A model generated the notes under the pieces. That model made no database searches. It was not told the DNA's origin and worked only from the letters and a program-made list of their open reading frames with translations. The position numbers and the translations under genes were made by a program. This document shows positions 26,252-34,072 of a DNA stretch of 64,000 bases, in pieces. The DNA is from DASRDE01 sp035938175. Its GTDB lineage: Bacteria > Vulcanimicrobiota > Vulcanimicrobiia > Vulcanimicrobiales > Vulcanimicrobiaceae. The stretch spans positions 62,001-126,000 of the forward strand of contig DASZHD010000018.1 of the NCBI GenBank assembly GCA_035938175.1. Direction: 5' to 3'. Within the stretch, counting starts at the first letter, position 1, and every line of letters starts with the position of its first letter.

Positions 26252-26860
26252 CTATGCCGGGGTTGCCAGCGACGTCCGGTTCTCGATGATCGTATCTATA
26301 ATACCGTAATCCTTGGCTTCTTGGGCGGTCATATGGAAATCCCGCTCGATATCTTTGAGGATCTGCTCGATCGACTTCTTGGTGGTGTCTTGGTAGATGC
26401 CGGCCAGCATCCGCCGCGTAGCGATCAGGTCCCGGGCGTGGATTTCGATGTCCGTCGCCTGTCCGCCGACCTGTTGGACCCAGGGCTGGTGGATAAGGAT
26501 CTTCGAGTGCGGCAGGGCCATGCGCTTCCCTTGGGCGCCGCCGGTCAGAAGGATGGATCCCATGGACGCGGCCATGCCGGCGCAAATGGTAGCCACGTCG
26601 GGCTTGATGAACCGCATCGTGTCGTAAATCGCGAGCCCCGCCGTTACGCTGCCGCCCGGGCTATTGATGTACATATCGATGTCTTTGTCCGGATCTTCTT
26701 TTTCCAGAAAGAGCAGCTGCGCGATGACCAAATTCGCCAGATGATCGTCGATTGGACCGCCGACGAAGACGATCCGATCCTTGAGCAGGCGCGAATAGAT
26801 GTCGAATGCGCGTTCACCGCGCGCGCTCTGCTCGACAACCATCGGAACTAAATGACCCAT
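26252..26860 (-). CDS. clpP: ATP-dependent Clp protease proteolytic subunit ClpP
   Basis: 202 aa from the ATG at 26860, preceded by GGAGGC. Catalytic Ser in 'ICAGMAASMGSILLTGGAQG', catalytic His in 'ALPHSKILIHQPW', and the Asp expected in 'AGIYQDTTKKSIEQILKDIE'. The opening 'GHLVPMVVEQSARGERAFDI' is typical; cytoplasmic double-heptamer protease working with ClpX. It lies between tig and clpX on the same strand with short gaps, an operon conserved in many bacteria. Confidence 0.97.
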   Translation of the reverse strand: MGHLVPMVVEQSARGERAFDIYSRLLKDRIVFVGGPIDDHLANLVIAQLLFLEKEDPDKDIDMYINSPGGSVTAGLAIYDTMRFIKPDVATICAGMAASMGSILLTGGAQGKRMALPHSKILIHQPWVQQVGGQATDIEIHARDLIATRRMLAGIYQDTTKKSIEQILKDIERDFHMTAQEAKDYGIIDTIIENRTSLATPA

Positions 26861-26888
26861 GCTTTTTAAATGCCTCCGGGCACCATGA

Positions 26889-28157
26889 CTACGAAGCCGC
26901 CTCGGGAGTTGCTCCCTGCGTATTCGCATGTTCGATAAGAAAGTCCACAGTCTTATTTCGGACGATTCCGTCCATAAGCGAGAGCAGATTGTTGCCTAAC
27001 GCCTGACGAATTCGCTCGACCGGTTGCCCGTACTGCCTGGCAAGGCTCGCGAGCTCGTTCTGGATGTCCGCCGGCGTCGCCGTGATGTTCTCGGTCTTGG
27101 CAATCGCTTCGAGAATCAGCGTGCCCTTGACGCGCTTTTCGGCCTCGGGCCGAAATTCGGCGCGCAGTTCGTCTTCGGTTTTTTCGACCGCTTTTAGGTA
27201 ATCTTCAAACGACATTCCCATCCGGGCAGCCATGCCGGCGCCTTCGCTCACCATGCTCTCCAGCTCGCGCTCGACCATGACGGGCGGCAACGGGAAATCG
27301 TATCCCTCGACGAGGGTGTCCATGAGCTTATTGCCCGCCTGACGCCGCACGCGGGCTTCCGCAGCGGCGTGCAGACGCTTACGCACGTCTTCTTTCAGTT
27401 CGTCCAACGTCTGGTGCTGCGAGACTTCCTTTGCAAGGGAATCGTCTATCGCCGGAAGCTCCAGCTCTTTGAGCTCGTGCAAAGTTACCGTAAACACCGC
27501 GGTCTTGCCGGCAAGGTCGGTCTGCTGATACTCGGCCGGGAAGGTTGCCTGAACGTCTCGCGTCTCGCCCGGCTTCATGCCGGCGATGCCGGTGACGAAT
27601 CCCGGAATGAACTTATCCTCACTCAGTTCGGTTTGCTGGCCCTGCGCCGTGCCGCCGTCGAACGGAACGCCGTCGATTTTGCCTTCATAGTCCAGCGTCG
27701 CGACGTCGCCGATGCGCGCCTCGCGCTCGACCGGTACGAGGGTCGCCCGCTCTCGGGCGAGCGCCTTGAGCGCCCGTTCCACGTCCTCGTCCGACACCGT
27801 TACCGGCTCGGCAGGCGCCGGCAGGCCCTTATACTCCTTGAGCGCAATTTCGGGCCGCACGTCCACGACCGCCTTGATTCGCGCCGGTTGTCCGTCCTCT
27901 TCGGGAAGCAATTCCATCTTGGGACGGTCGACCGGATCCAGGTCGTGCTCACGCACCGCCTTGGCATAGACGGTCGGGACGACGTCCTCCATGGCTTCGT
28001 TGGTGATCGAAGCGGCGCCGTATGCCTGCTCGAAGACCTTGCGCGGCACCTTGCCGGGGCGAAAACCCGGCAACTTGGCGTTTTTCGCAAGACGGCGAAA
28101 CGCGCGATCCTCGGCTTCGCGCATTTCCTCGGGCGAGATTGGAATGACCAATTCCAC
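26889..28157 (-). CDS. tig: trigger factor (ribosome-associated chaperone/PPIase)
   Basis: At least 422 aa. N-terminal ribosome-binding signature 'NAKLPGFRPGKVPRKVFEQA' (GFRxGKxP), central FKBP-like domain ('GDVATLDYEGKIDGVPFDGG', 'FIPGFVTGIAGMKPGETRDV') and a helical C-terminal chaperone domain ('EDYLKAVEKTEDELRAEFRP', 'ASLARQYGQPVERIRQAL'). The GTG at 28157 gives MELVIPISPEEM, but trigger factors usually have about a dozen residues before this strand. In frame upstream, KLAPTQ precedes it, and a CTG at 28196 lies 9 bases after AGAGGAG. The true start may therefore be a rare CTG. Confidence 0.95.
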   Translation of the reverse strand: MELVIPISPEEMREAEDRAFRRLAKNAKLPGFRPGKVPRKVFEQAYGAASITNEAMEDVVPTVYAKAVREHDLDPVDRPKMELLPEEDGQPARIKAVVDVRPEIALKEYKGLPAPAEPVTVSDEDVERALKALARERATLVPVEREARIGDVATLDYEGKIDGVPFDGGTAQGQQTELSEDKFIPGFVTGIAGMKPGETRDVQATFPAEYQQTDLAGKTAVFTVTLHELKELELPAIDDSLAKEVSQHQTLDELKEDVRKRLHAAAEARVRRQAGNKLMDTLVEGYDFPLPPVMVERELESMVSEGAGMAARMGMSFEDYLKAVEKTEDELRAEFRPEAEKRVKGTLILEAIAKTENITATPADIQNELASLARQYGQPVERIRQALGNNLLSLMDGIVRNKTVDFLIEHANTQGATPEAAS

Positions 28158-28237
28158 TTGCGTGGGGGCGAGTTTCGTTAGGCTGGACGTAGGCAGGCGA
28201 CGGTACTCCTCTGGCGCGGCGAGAGACCTATTCGCCG

Positions 28238-28270
28238 CTAAAACAGCAAACCCCCAACGAACGTCGGGGG
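28238..28270 (-). terminator. rho-independent terminator after tRNA-Gly
   Basis: On the minus strand a hairpin (28251-28259 with 28262-28270, one mismatch) is followed by TTTGCTGTTTTA. It lies 30 bases beyond the tRNA-Gly 3' end and upstream of tig. Confidence 0.6.
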
Positions 28271-28299
28271 ATGAGGAACCATGGTCGGTTCCAATTTCG

Positions 28300-28374
28300 T
28301 GGAGCGGAAGACGAGATTCGAACTCGCGACCCTCGCCTTGGCAAGGCGATGCTCTACCACTGAGCTACTTCCGC
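28300..28374 (-). tRNA. tRNA-Gly (GCC)
   Basis: Cloverleaf with acceptor GCGGAAG/CTTCCGC, D-arm AGCTCAGTGGTAGAGC, anticodon stem-loop CGCCTTGCCAAGGCG (GCC), T-arm GAGTTCGAATCTC, discriminator T and an encoded CCA. Confidence 0.96.
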
Positions 28375-28524
28375 ACTTTAAGCAACGCTCTCGCCATCGA
28401 ACCTTCGCGGCGCGCGGTGGCAGGCACGTGGGGTTCCCTCACCGTTGCCGGCGGGCGCGGAGCGGCGAAGCCCGGAGCGTCTTTTCAACCTCTGCTCGCT
28501 GCGCAACCGCGGTGCGGGTTGCCT

Positions 28525-28606
28525 TGGGCAAGCAGAGACTCGAACTCTGATGGGTTGCCCCACTGGAACCTAAATCCAGCGCGTCTACCAGTTCCGCCAC
28601 TTGCCC
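28525..28606 (-). tRNA. tRNA-Leu (TAG)
   Basis: Acceptor GGGCAAG/CTTGCCC, D-arm with TGGTAGACGC, anticodon arm CTGGATTTAGGTTCCAG (TAG), a class II variable arm, T-arm AGAGTTCGAGTCTCT. CCA is not encoded (AAGG follows the acceptor). Confidence 0.94.
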
Positions 28607-28646
28607 GAACGCGACGTGGCTACGAGCGACCCCCTTGTATATGGGC

Positions 28647-29042
28647 CTAGTTCGAAAAATCCTCCACGAAATACAGGTCGCCATTTGCATCGGCAGCGAC
28701 GCCGATTCCGACGCGATTATAGTTGGAGGACAGCGTGTTTTCACGATGCGGCGGGCTGCCGAATAATGCGGAATCCGCCGTTTGCACGTCGGGTGCAAAC
28801 GCAATATTTTCGCCTGCGTAATTGAACGAGCATCCGGCTTCCTTCAGCCGGTCGGCGGGCGAATCACCCGCAGGTGATACGTGATCGAAATATCGACGAC
28901 GCACCATGTCTACTGCATGCTTTTCCGCGGCGGCTGCAAGACGCGCATCGAGCACCAACGGCCGTAAGCCATGTATGGTTCGCTCGGTGTTCACATCACG
29001 ATACAGCGCCAGCGCGGCGGTGAACGCCATAATGTGTACCAT
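28647..29042 (-). CDS. CAP-domain (SCP/PR1-like) protein
   Basis: 131 aa from ATG 29042 (a second ATG at 29030 is possible). The domain fills the protein: 'LYRDVNTERTIHGLRPLVLD', 'LAAAAEKHAVDMVRRRYFDH' with the HVSPAGDSPADRL segment, 'NYAGENIAF' and 'GSPPHRENTLSSNYNRVGIG'. The CAP His/Glu quartet positions (H of KHAVD, E of GENIA, H of PPHREN) are visible. Bacterial CAP proteins are usually secreted; here only a short hydrophobic stretch (MAFTAALALY) precedes the domain, so export is uncertain. Function in bacteria is poorly defined. Confidence 0.85.
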   Translation of the reverse strand: MVHIMAFTAALALYRDVNTERTIHGLRPLVLDARLAAAAEKHAVDMVRRRYFDHVSPAGDSPADRLKEAGCSFNYAGENIAFAPDVQTADSALFGSPPHRENTLSSNYNRVGIGVAADANGDLYFVEDFSN

Positions 29043-29061
29043 ACACGGAGTTATCGGAAGG

Positions 29062-29925
29062 TTAAGGTTCCTGCAATAGATCCTCGCTCGTAAGAAATTG
29101 ACCGCTCCAGAAAACCGTCTGCTTGCCCGGTTGGAGGTCTTCAAACGCTACGGTTGCTTGCTGGTAGACGGCCTGCTGAAACGCCAGCGCGCCTTGGGCG
29201 CTCTCTTGCGCGATATACGGCGCTCCCGCCACGTTTGCGAAGCTGACCATCCACTTCACGCCGGGGCCCGGGCCGGTCACGAAATTTCCGTCGCTGACAA
29301 GGCGGTCGGTGAAGTACGTCCGCCGATCCACCCACAGGTCGCGAAGCCGGTACCGCTTCGGTGCCCGGACGGGAGCCAATTTCAAATGGTAGTCGACGTG
29401 CCTGTCGATCGTCTCGAGCCCCGCAAGCGTGATGTCGTAGTCGTGAGCATATGCGTAGACGCTTGCAATCTCCGGTATACAGGTCGCCTGAGAACGCACC
29501 CGCGCCGGCGGGGCCGGATCGTGAAATTGATCGCGTATCTCGCGAACCAATTCGGACGGATCGCGATCGGTCACCGGAACGTATTTTGCTAATCCAAAGG
29601 AGTAGTTCGGCGCCAATTCGGGGATCCCGAGATAATCCGTACGCGGCTCATCCTTACCGACTCCGACTCCGAATAGGCGGATATTCGGGCCCGGCGGCAC
29701 GCGGTGAGGATTGGCAACTTCTTCGTCGCTCACGGGGTTCACACGCACTGCGTCGTGCAGCGCATCGTACGTCAAATGATAGTGGTTCGTTTTCCACGTT
29801 CCCGCTTCGTTAACGCGGACGTCGACGGTATACGAGATCGCAGCAGGGTAGCGCGCAGTCTCCCAATAGGCGCGCGCGGCTGCATAGATGGCGTACGGAT
29901 CCGGCAGCATACCCGCGTAACGCAC
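29062..29925 (-). CDS. protein of unknown function
   Basis: 287 aa from a GTG at 29925 with GGCGGG 5 bases upstream; a TTG at 29949 would add eight residues and fits a continuous helix. Segments: 'DPYAIYAAARAYWETARYPA', 'YHLTYDALHDAVRVNPVSDE', 'FGVGVGKDEPRTDYLGIPEL', 'HVDYHLKLAPVRAPKRYRLR', 'DLWVDRRTYFTDRLVSDGNF', and a sheet-like end 'QQATVAFEDLQPGKQTVFWS'. The pattern resembles outer-membrane lipoprotein-sorting-type beta-sheet proteins, but no signal peptide is visible and I do not recognise the family. It starts about 30 bases after the stop of the 1061-aa signalling protein, so likely cotranscribed. Confidence 0.65.
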   Translation of the reverse strand: MRYAGMLPDPYAIYAAARAYWETARYPAAISYTVDVRVNEAGTWKTNHYHLTYDALHDAVRVNPVSDEEVANPHRVPPGPNIRLFGVGVGKDEPRTDYLGIPELAPNYSFGLAKYVPVTDRDPSELVREIRDQFHDPAPPARVRSQATCIPEIASVYAYAHDYDITLAGLETIDRHVDYHLKLAPVRAPKRYRLRDLWVDRRTYFTDRLVSDGNFVTGPGPGVKWMVSFANVAGAPYIAQESAQGALAFQQAVYQQATVAFEDLQPGKQTVFWSGQFLTSEDLLQEP

Positions 29926-29953
29926 GACGGCCCGCCGGAGTTCCGGCAAGCTG

Positions 29954-32900
29954 TTATGCCTGCTGCGCCTCTTTGAGGGCGTCGGTCCACTGCATTGCGC
30001 GGCCGCTGTCCAACGCTTCGCGGGCAGCTTCCAAGCCGAGAGCGTTTTGCGCTTCGCGCACGACATTTTCGTAATCCAGCTGGTCGAAGGGTTGACGTGG
30101 AACGCCGATGGCGTCAAAGACGCCGTCGGCGAAACCGGCGAGCCGCAGTGCGCGGCCCCAGTCCTTTTCGGCCAAGGCCAGACGCGCGAGCGAATCCACA
30201 CAGTTTCCGCTCAGCCACTCATCCGGATATTCGCGAACCAGCTCCAGCGCGCGCCTCAGTGCCGGACGTGCTGCCTCGACGTCTCCGCGTTTGAGCTCGA
30301 ACGTGCCCAAGTTCGTCAGCACCCACCCCGTGCTCTGCGGATCGTGTAAACGCTCGAACATTGCCAGACTCTGGCGCGTCAAGTTGACGGCGCGGTCGTA
30401 TTCGCCGACGGTCGCCGCCAGATCGCCCAAATTCCCCAATAAGCTTGCAACGCCGCGATCGTCCTCGAGCTTTCGCAGCAGTTCCAAGCTCTGTTCGTGC
30501 AGGTGACGCGCTTTTTGCGGATTTCCCAACCAATTCTCCGCGATAGCGCGGCCGTTGTACACGTCGGCGAGCGCGCGCAGATCGCCGGTGCGCTTACAAA
30601 TCGCCTGACCCTCGTCGAGATACTTGAGTGCCTCGTCGACACGCCGCAGCAAAATCGACGCGGCCGAGGCTTGATAAAGCGCCTTTGCCAATCCGTTGTC
30701 GTCGCGTAGTTCGCGAAACAGCGCGATGGCAGTATGGGCTGCATCCAGTGCTTTTTGCGAGTGCGCGCCGTCGAGACGGGCCAATCCGTAATAGAGCTCC
30801 GCGCGAACGCGCTTGGAAAACTCAACGTCGCTGCGTGCGAGCAACTGCTCGATCCAATCGCGGCCGGCGCCGATGCGGCCGAGTTCTTCCCAATAGTGAA
30901 CCAGTGCCGCCGACATGTCCGCGCCCAGTTCCAAATGATGTTCTTCGGTAACCGTAAAAAGCAGCGCCGCCCGGAGATTGTCGAGCTCGGCAGCCATCGA
31001 ACGCGATTCCCGCCGCCAATGGCGCGTGGAATAACTGCGCTCCATCTTTTTGGCGCGCTCGCAGAAATACCGCGCATGGCGCATGCCCAGCGCTTCCCAC
31101 TCGCCGAGCGCCCGCGCCTGTTCTTGCGCGAACACGCGAATGGCGGCCGGCAGAACGTAACGCTCGACGCCGTCGACGCTTTCCAAGCTCACGAAAGACT
31201 TTTCTACGAGAGCTGACAGGCAATCGGTGCCGCCGCAAACCTCGGCAATCGCCAAGGCAGTCGCGCCGCCGGCAAAGACCGCAAGGGCGCGCAATGCCGA
31301 TTGTTCTTCCGCCGAGAGCACGTTGTAGCTCCACTCGACGAATCCGCGCATCGCTTGACGTCCCATCTGCGTCAGATCCGGCAGCGTTTGGAGAAGCGTG
31401 TGCGCGTCGATTCTGCCGAGTTGTGCCGCGGCGAGCTGAATTGCACGCGGACGGCCATCGAGCTGGCGGCAAATCTGCTCGATGATACTTCGTTCCTTAT
31501 CGGCGAAACTGACGCCGGCGACGGCGCGCGCGCGTTCCAGAAAAAGCGCAACGGCATCTTCGACCGCCAGACCCGGTAACACGAACGCCGTCTCGCCGCC
31601 CACCATCAGCGGCTCGCGGCACGTGACCAAAATGCGCGCGTCGCGCGCTTCCGCTAGCACGGCGCGCACATAGTCCGCAGCGCCGCCCGTCTCGACAGAT
31701 TCGCAATTGTCGAGCAGGAGCAACGCCTTCTTCGATTTCAAGTACTCCGCGCAGGCGTCGCGCGCATCGATTACGAGCGTCTCGACGACACCGAGCGCCG
31801 CGGCGACTTTATTCGCAAGATACGAGGCATTTTGGATCGCCGAGCAATCGACGTAGAAGACGCCGTCGGGAAAACGCGCCATTTCCCGGTGCGCAAGATC
31901 GATCGCTTCGCGCGATTTGCCGGCTCCGCCGGCGCCCACGATGGTCAGCAGCCGCGCGCCGCGCAACAGGCGGCGAAGCTGTTGAAGGTGATCGCCGCGT
32001 CCGATCGTCTCGCCCGGAAGCGACGGAAGATTGTGGCGGTACGCCTTTGCCGGATATGCCGGCGGCGCGTCGGACCGGTAGTTTTCACCCGCCACGCGGT
32101 TGCGGCCGGTTCGTTTTGCCTGATACAATGCGACGTCCGCCGCTTCGATCAGCGAATCGGACGGTGTGGAGCGCGCCGGTACTTTGTATGCGACGCCGGC
32201 ACTGATCGTGAGGCGGCCCAACAGCGAACCGCTGTGCGCTATTCCCAAATCGAGCACCGCTTGACGCATGCGCTCGGCTATCTGCAGCGCTCCCGGCAGT
32301 TCGGTGCCGGGCAAGACGGCGACGAATTCTTCGCCGCCGTACCGCGCGAAGAAATCTTCGGATCGGGAAAGGCACGACGTCAGCGCCGTTGCGACTTGCT
32401 GCAGCGCAGCGTCTCCGGCAACATGCCCGTACGTATCGTTGAACGGCTTGAAGAAGTCGATGTCGATCAGCATCATCGAGATGCCCGTGCCGCGCCGGAT
32501 CGCGCGTCGCCATTCATCCGAAAGACGTTGGTCGAACGACCGCCGGTTCGCCACGCCGGTGAGGCTGTCGGTGGACGCCATGTTCTCCAGGCGCGCGCTT
32601 TGCGTCTCGAGCTGCGCCTGATGAACGCGAACGCTTAGGTACAGCGCGCAAGTCTGCACCAGATTTACGTCTTCATCGCTGTACGCGTGCGGGCGAACGC
32701 TTTGCACGGACAGCGCGCCGATGATCTCGGTGCCGAACTTCAGCGGAACGAAGATCGCCGAAACGCGTTCGTCGTTTTGCGGCTGCCCCGGCAAATTCAA
32801 CGCCAGGCGGCCTTCGGTCCAATCTTCGAGCGTGCGCTTGAGAACCGGACGGCCCTCGCGCAATACTTCCGCCGTCCGTGACTCCGGGCGCACGCGGCGG

Positions 32901-33139
32901 TTTTCCAGTTTGCCGACGACGCCGTTCTCGAGCATGAATGCGATGCGCGCACCTTCGCGATCGTTTATGGCGATGAACACCATCGAGGCGTCGACGAAGC
33001 GCGCCAATAGCGAACAGACCGCATGGAATAGCGCTTCCAGCGAGAGATTGCTCGTCAGCAGCTCGGCGGTGCGCTGGACGACCTCCCGGTCGCGATCGGC
33101 CCGCGATAAGGCACCGCCGCGCCCAACCGCGTCGTTCAC
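29954..33139 (-). CDS. GAF-GGDEF diguanylate cyclase fused to STAND ATPase and TPR repeats
   Basis: 1061 aa, GTG start. Order: GAF domain (about 22-172), GGDEF domain (about 185-350) with catalytic 'RYGGEEF' (268-272) and an inhibitory-site RSED (259-262) five residues before it, a spacer 'LPSLPGETIGRGDHLQQLRR', and a STAND/COG3903-type ATPase. The ATPase has Walker A GAGGAGKS (402-409), Walker B 'KALLLLDNCE' (471-480) and 'ARILVTCREPL'. A winged-helix-like region ('ALAVFAGGATALAIAEVCGG') and a long TPR array (about 700-1020) follow. The GGEEF and I-site imply an active, feedback-inhibited c-di-GMP synthase. COG3903 ATPases are usually joined to adenylate cyclases or DNA-binding domains, so coupling to GGDEF is unusual. 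Cytoplasmic; no membrane segments. Confidence 0.88.
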   Translation of the reverse strand: MNDAVGRGGALSRADRDREVVQRTAELLTSNLSLEALFHAVCSLLARFVDASMVFIAINDREGARIAFMLENGVVGKLENRRVRPESRTAEVLREGRPVLKRTLEDWTEGRLALNLPGQPQNDERVSAIFVPLKFGTEIIGALSVQSVRPHAYSDEDVNLVQTCALYLSVRVHQAQLETQSARLENMASTDSLTGVANRRSFDQRLSDEWRRAIRRGTGISMMLIDIDFFKPFNDTYGHVAGDAALQQVATALTSCLSRSEDFFARYGGEEFVAVLPGTELPGALQIAERMRQAVLDLGIAHSGSLLGRLTISAGVAYKVPARSTPSDSLIEAADVALYQAKRTGRNRVAGENYRSDAPPAYPAKAYRHNLPSLPGETIGRGDHLQQLRRLLRGARLLTIVGAGGAGKSREAIDLAHREMARFPDGVFYVDCSAIQNASYLANKVAAALGVVETLVIDARDACAEYLKSKKALLLLDNCESVETGGAADYVRAVLAEARDARILVTCREPLMVGGETAFVLPGLAVEDAVALFLERARAVAGVSFADKERSIIEQICRQLDGRPRAIQLAAAQLGRIDAHTLLQTLPDLTQMGRQAMRGFVEWSYNVLSAEEQSALRALAVFAGGATALAIAEVCGGTDCLSALVEKSFVSLESVDGVERYVLPAAIRVFAQEQARALGEWEALGMRHARYFCERAKKMERSYSTRHWRRESRSMAAELDNLRAALLFTVTEEHHLELGADMSAALVHYWEELGRIGAGRDWIEQLLARSDVEFSKRVRAELYYGLARLDGAHSQKALDAAHTAIALFRELRDDNGLAKALYQASAASILLRRVDEALKYLDEGQAICKRTGDLRALADVYNGRAIAENWLGNPQKARHLHEQSLELLRKLEDDRGVASLLGNLGDLAATVGEYDRAVNLTRQSLAMFERLHDPQSTGWVLTNLGTFELKRGDVEAARPALRRALELVREYPDEWLSGNCVDSLARLALAEKDWGRALRLAGFADGVFDAIGVPRQPFDQLDYENVVREAQNALGLEAAREALDSGRAMQWTDALKEAQQA

Positions 33140-33189
33140 CTTTTTAGGTTTCGAAAGGCTTGCTTGCCGGCCCCGTATTCTTTACAGAA

Positions 33190-34032
33190 TCAAGACTCTG
33201 ACGATGCGCGCCGCCTGCGCAATACGCAGCCGTAAACGGTCAGAACCCCCGGGTTTGGTCCGCCCACGAGCGGTCGAAGCCGCGCGGACCGATCGCGCCA
33301 TAACAGACCAGGAACTTTTCGTTCACCCGGTACCGGCCAAGGACTGTTTTTGGACGTCAGTACGTCGAGCGGATGAATGACGCGATCGGGATACACCCAT
33401 TCGAAACTCGCTTCCAGCACATCCCGCAGCGCTTCGTACTGTTCGGGCAATACGCCGACGCCCGTATTCTTCTCGACGTCGAGATCGAACGTAAGAACGA
33501 ACGTTCCATCGGGTTTCAATACGCGCGCGATTTCCGTAACGACGGCGGCGGGTTCATCGACATGCTCGAGCACGCTGATCGAATACACGGCATCCGCCTG
33601 ACCCGATTCTACGGGAAGCGTTTCGCCGTTTGCGCGTGGTTCGATCGTGCCCGCGCCGGCGCTTACGTGTTCGATCGCACGACACAGGTCTTCCACCGCG
33701 ACGGGATCCGAATCTAAGCAGATGATGCGGTGTCCGGCGCGCGCAAGCGCAAACGGAAAGAACGTCGATCCGCTTCCGAAGTCGACGATCGTTTGGGGTT
33801 GGAGTGCGACGAGATGCTCGAAGACGTATGCGTACTCCCACGCCCGGCTCCATGTGTGAAGCGTCTCCGTTCCCCATTTGTATTGAGGATGGCGAAATGC
33901 GGGCGCCGCGCGCGCAAATTCATCTTCTACGCGTTCGAGCAACTCGAGTGTCTCGCGGTAGTCCGGACGCTGCAAATCCGAGAGCGCTGCAAAGCCTGCC
34001 CGTTTGAACAGCGGCCGCGCCGTTTTTTCCAT
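33190..34032 (-). CDS. class I SAM-dependent methyltransferase
   Basis: 280 aa, ATG at 34032. SAM-binding motif I in 'QTIVDFGSGSTFFPFALARA', 'HRIICLDSDPVAVEDLC' (acidic end of strand 2), 'ADAVYSISVLEHVDEPAAVV' and 'VLKPDGTFVLTFDLD'. N-terminal 'YKWGTETLHTWSRAWEYAYV' is reminiscent of methyltransferases of polysaccharide clusters that act on sugars. Substrate unknown. It stands between the signalling gene and a lipoprotein gene, each with its own short gap, so operon membership is unclear. Confidence 0.87.
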   Translation of the reverse strand: MEKTARPLFKRAGFAALSDLQRPDYRETLELLERVEDEFARAAPAFRHPQYKWGTETLHTWSRAWEYAYVFEHLVALQPQTIVDFGSGSTFFPFALARAGHRIICLDSDPVAVEDLCRAIEHVSAGAGTIEPRANGETLPVESGQADAVYSISVLEHVDEPAAVVTEIARVLKPDGTFVLTFDLDVEKNTGVGVLPEQYEALRDVLEASFEWVYPDRVIHPLDVLTSKNSPWPVPGERKVPGLLWRDRSARLRPLVGGPNPGVLTVYGCVLRRRRASSES

Positions 34033-34072
34033 GACCGCACCTTTTGCAGGCAGCGCCGGGTCCCTGGCCCGG

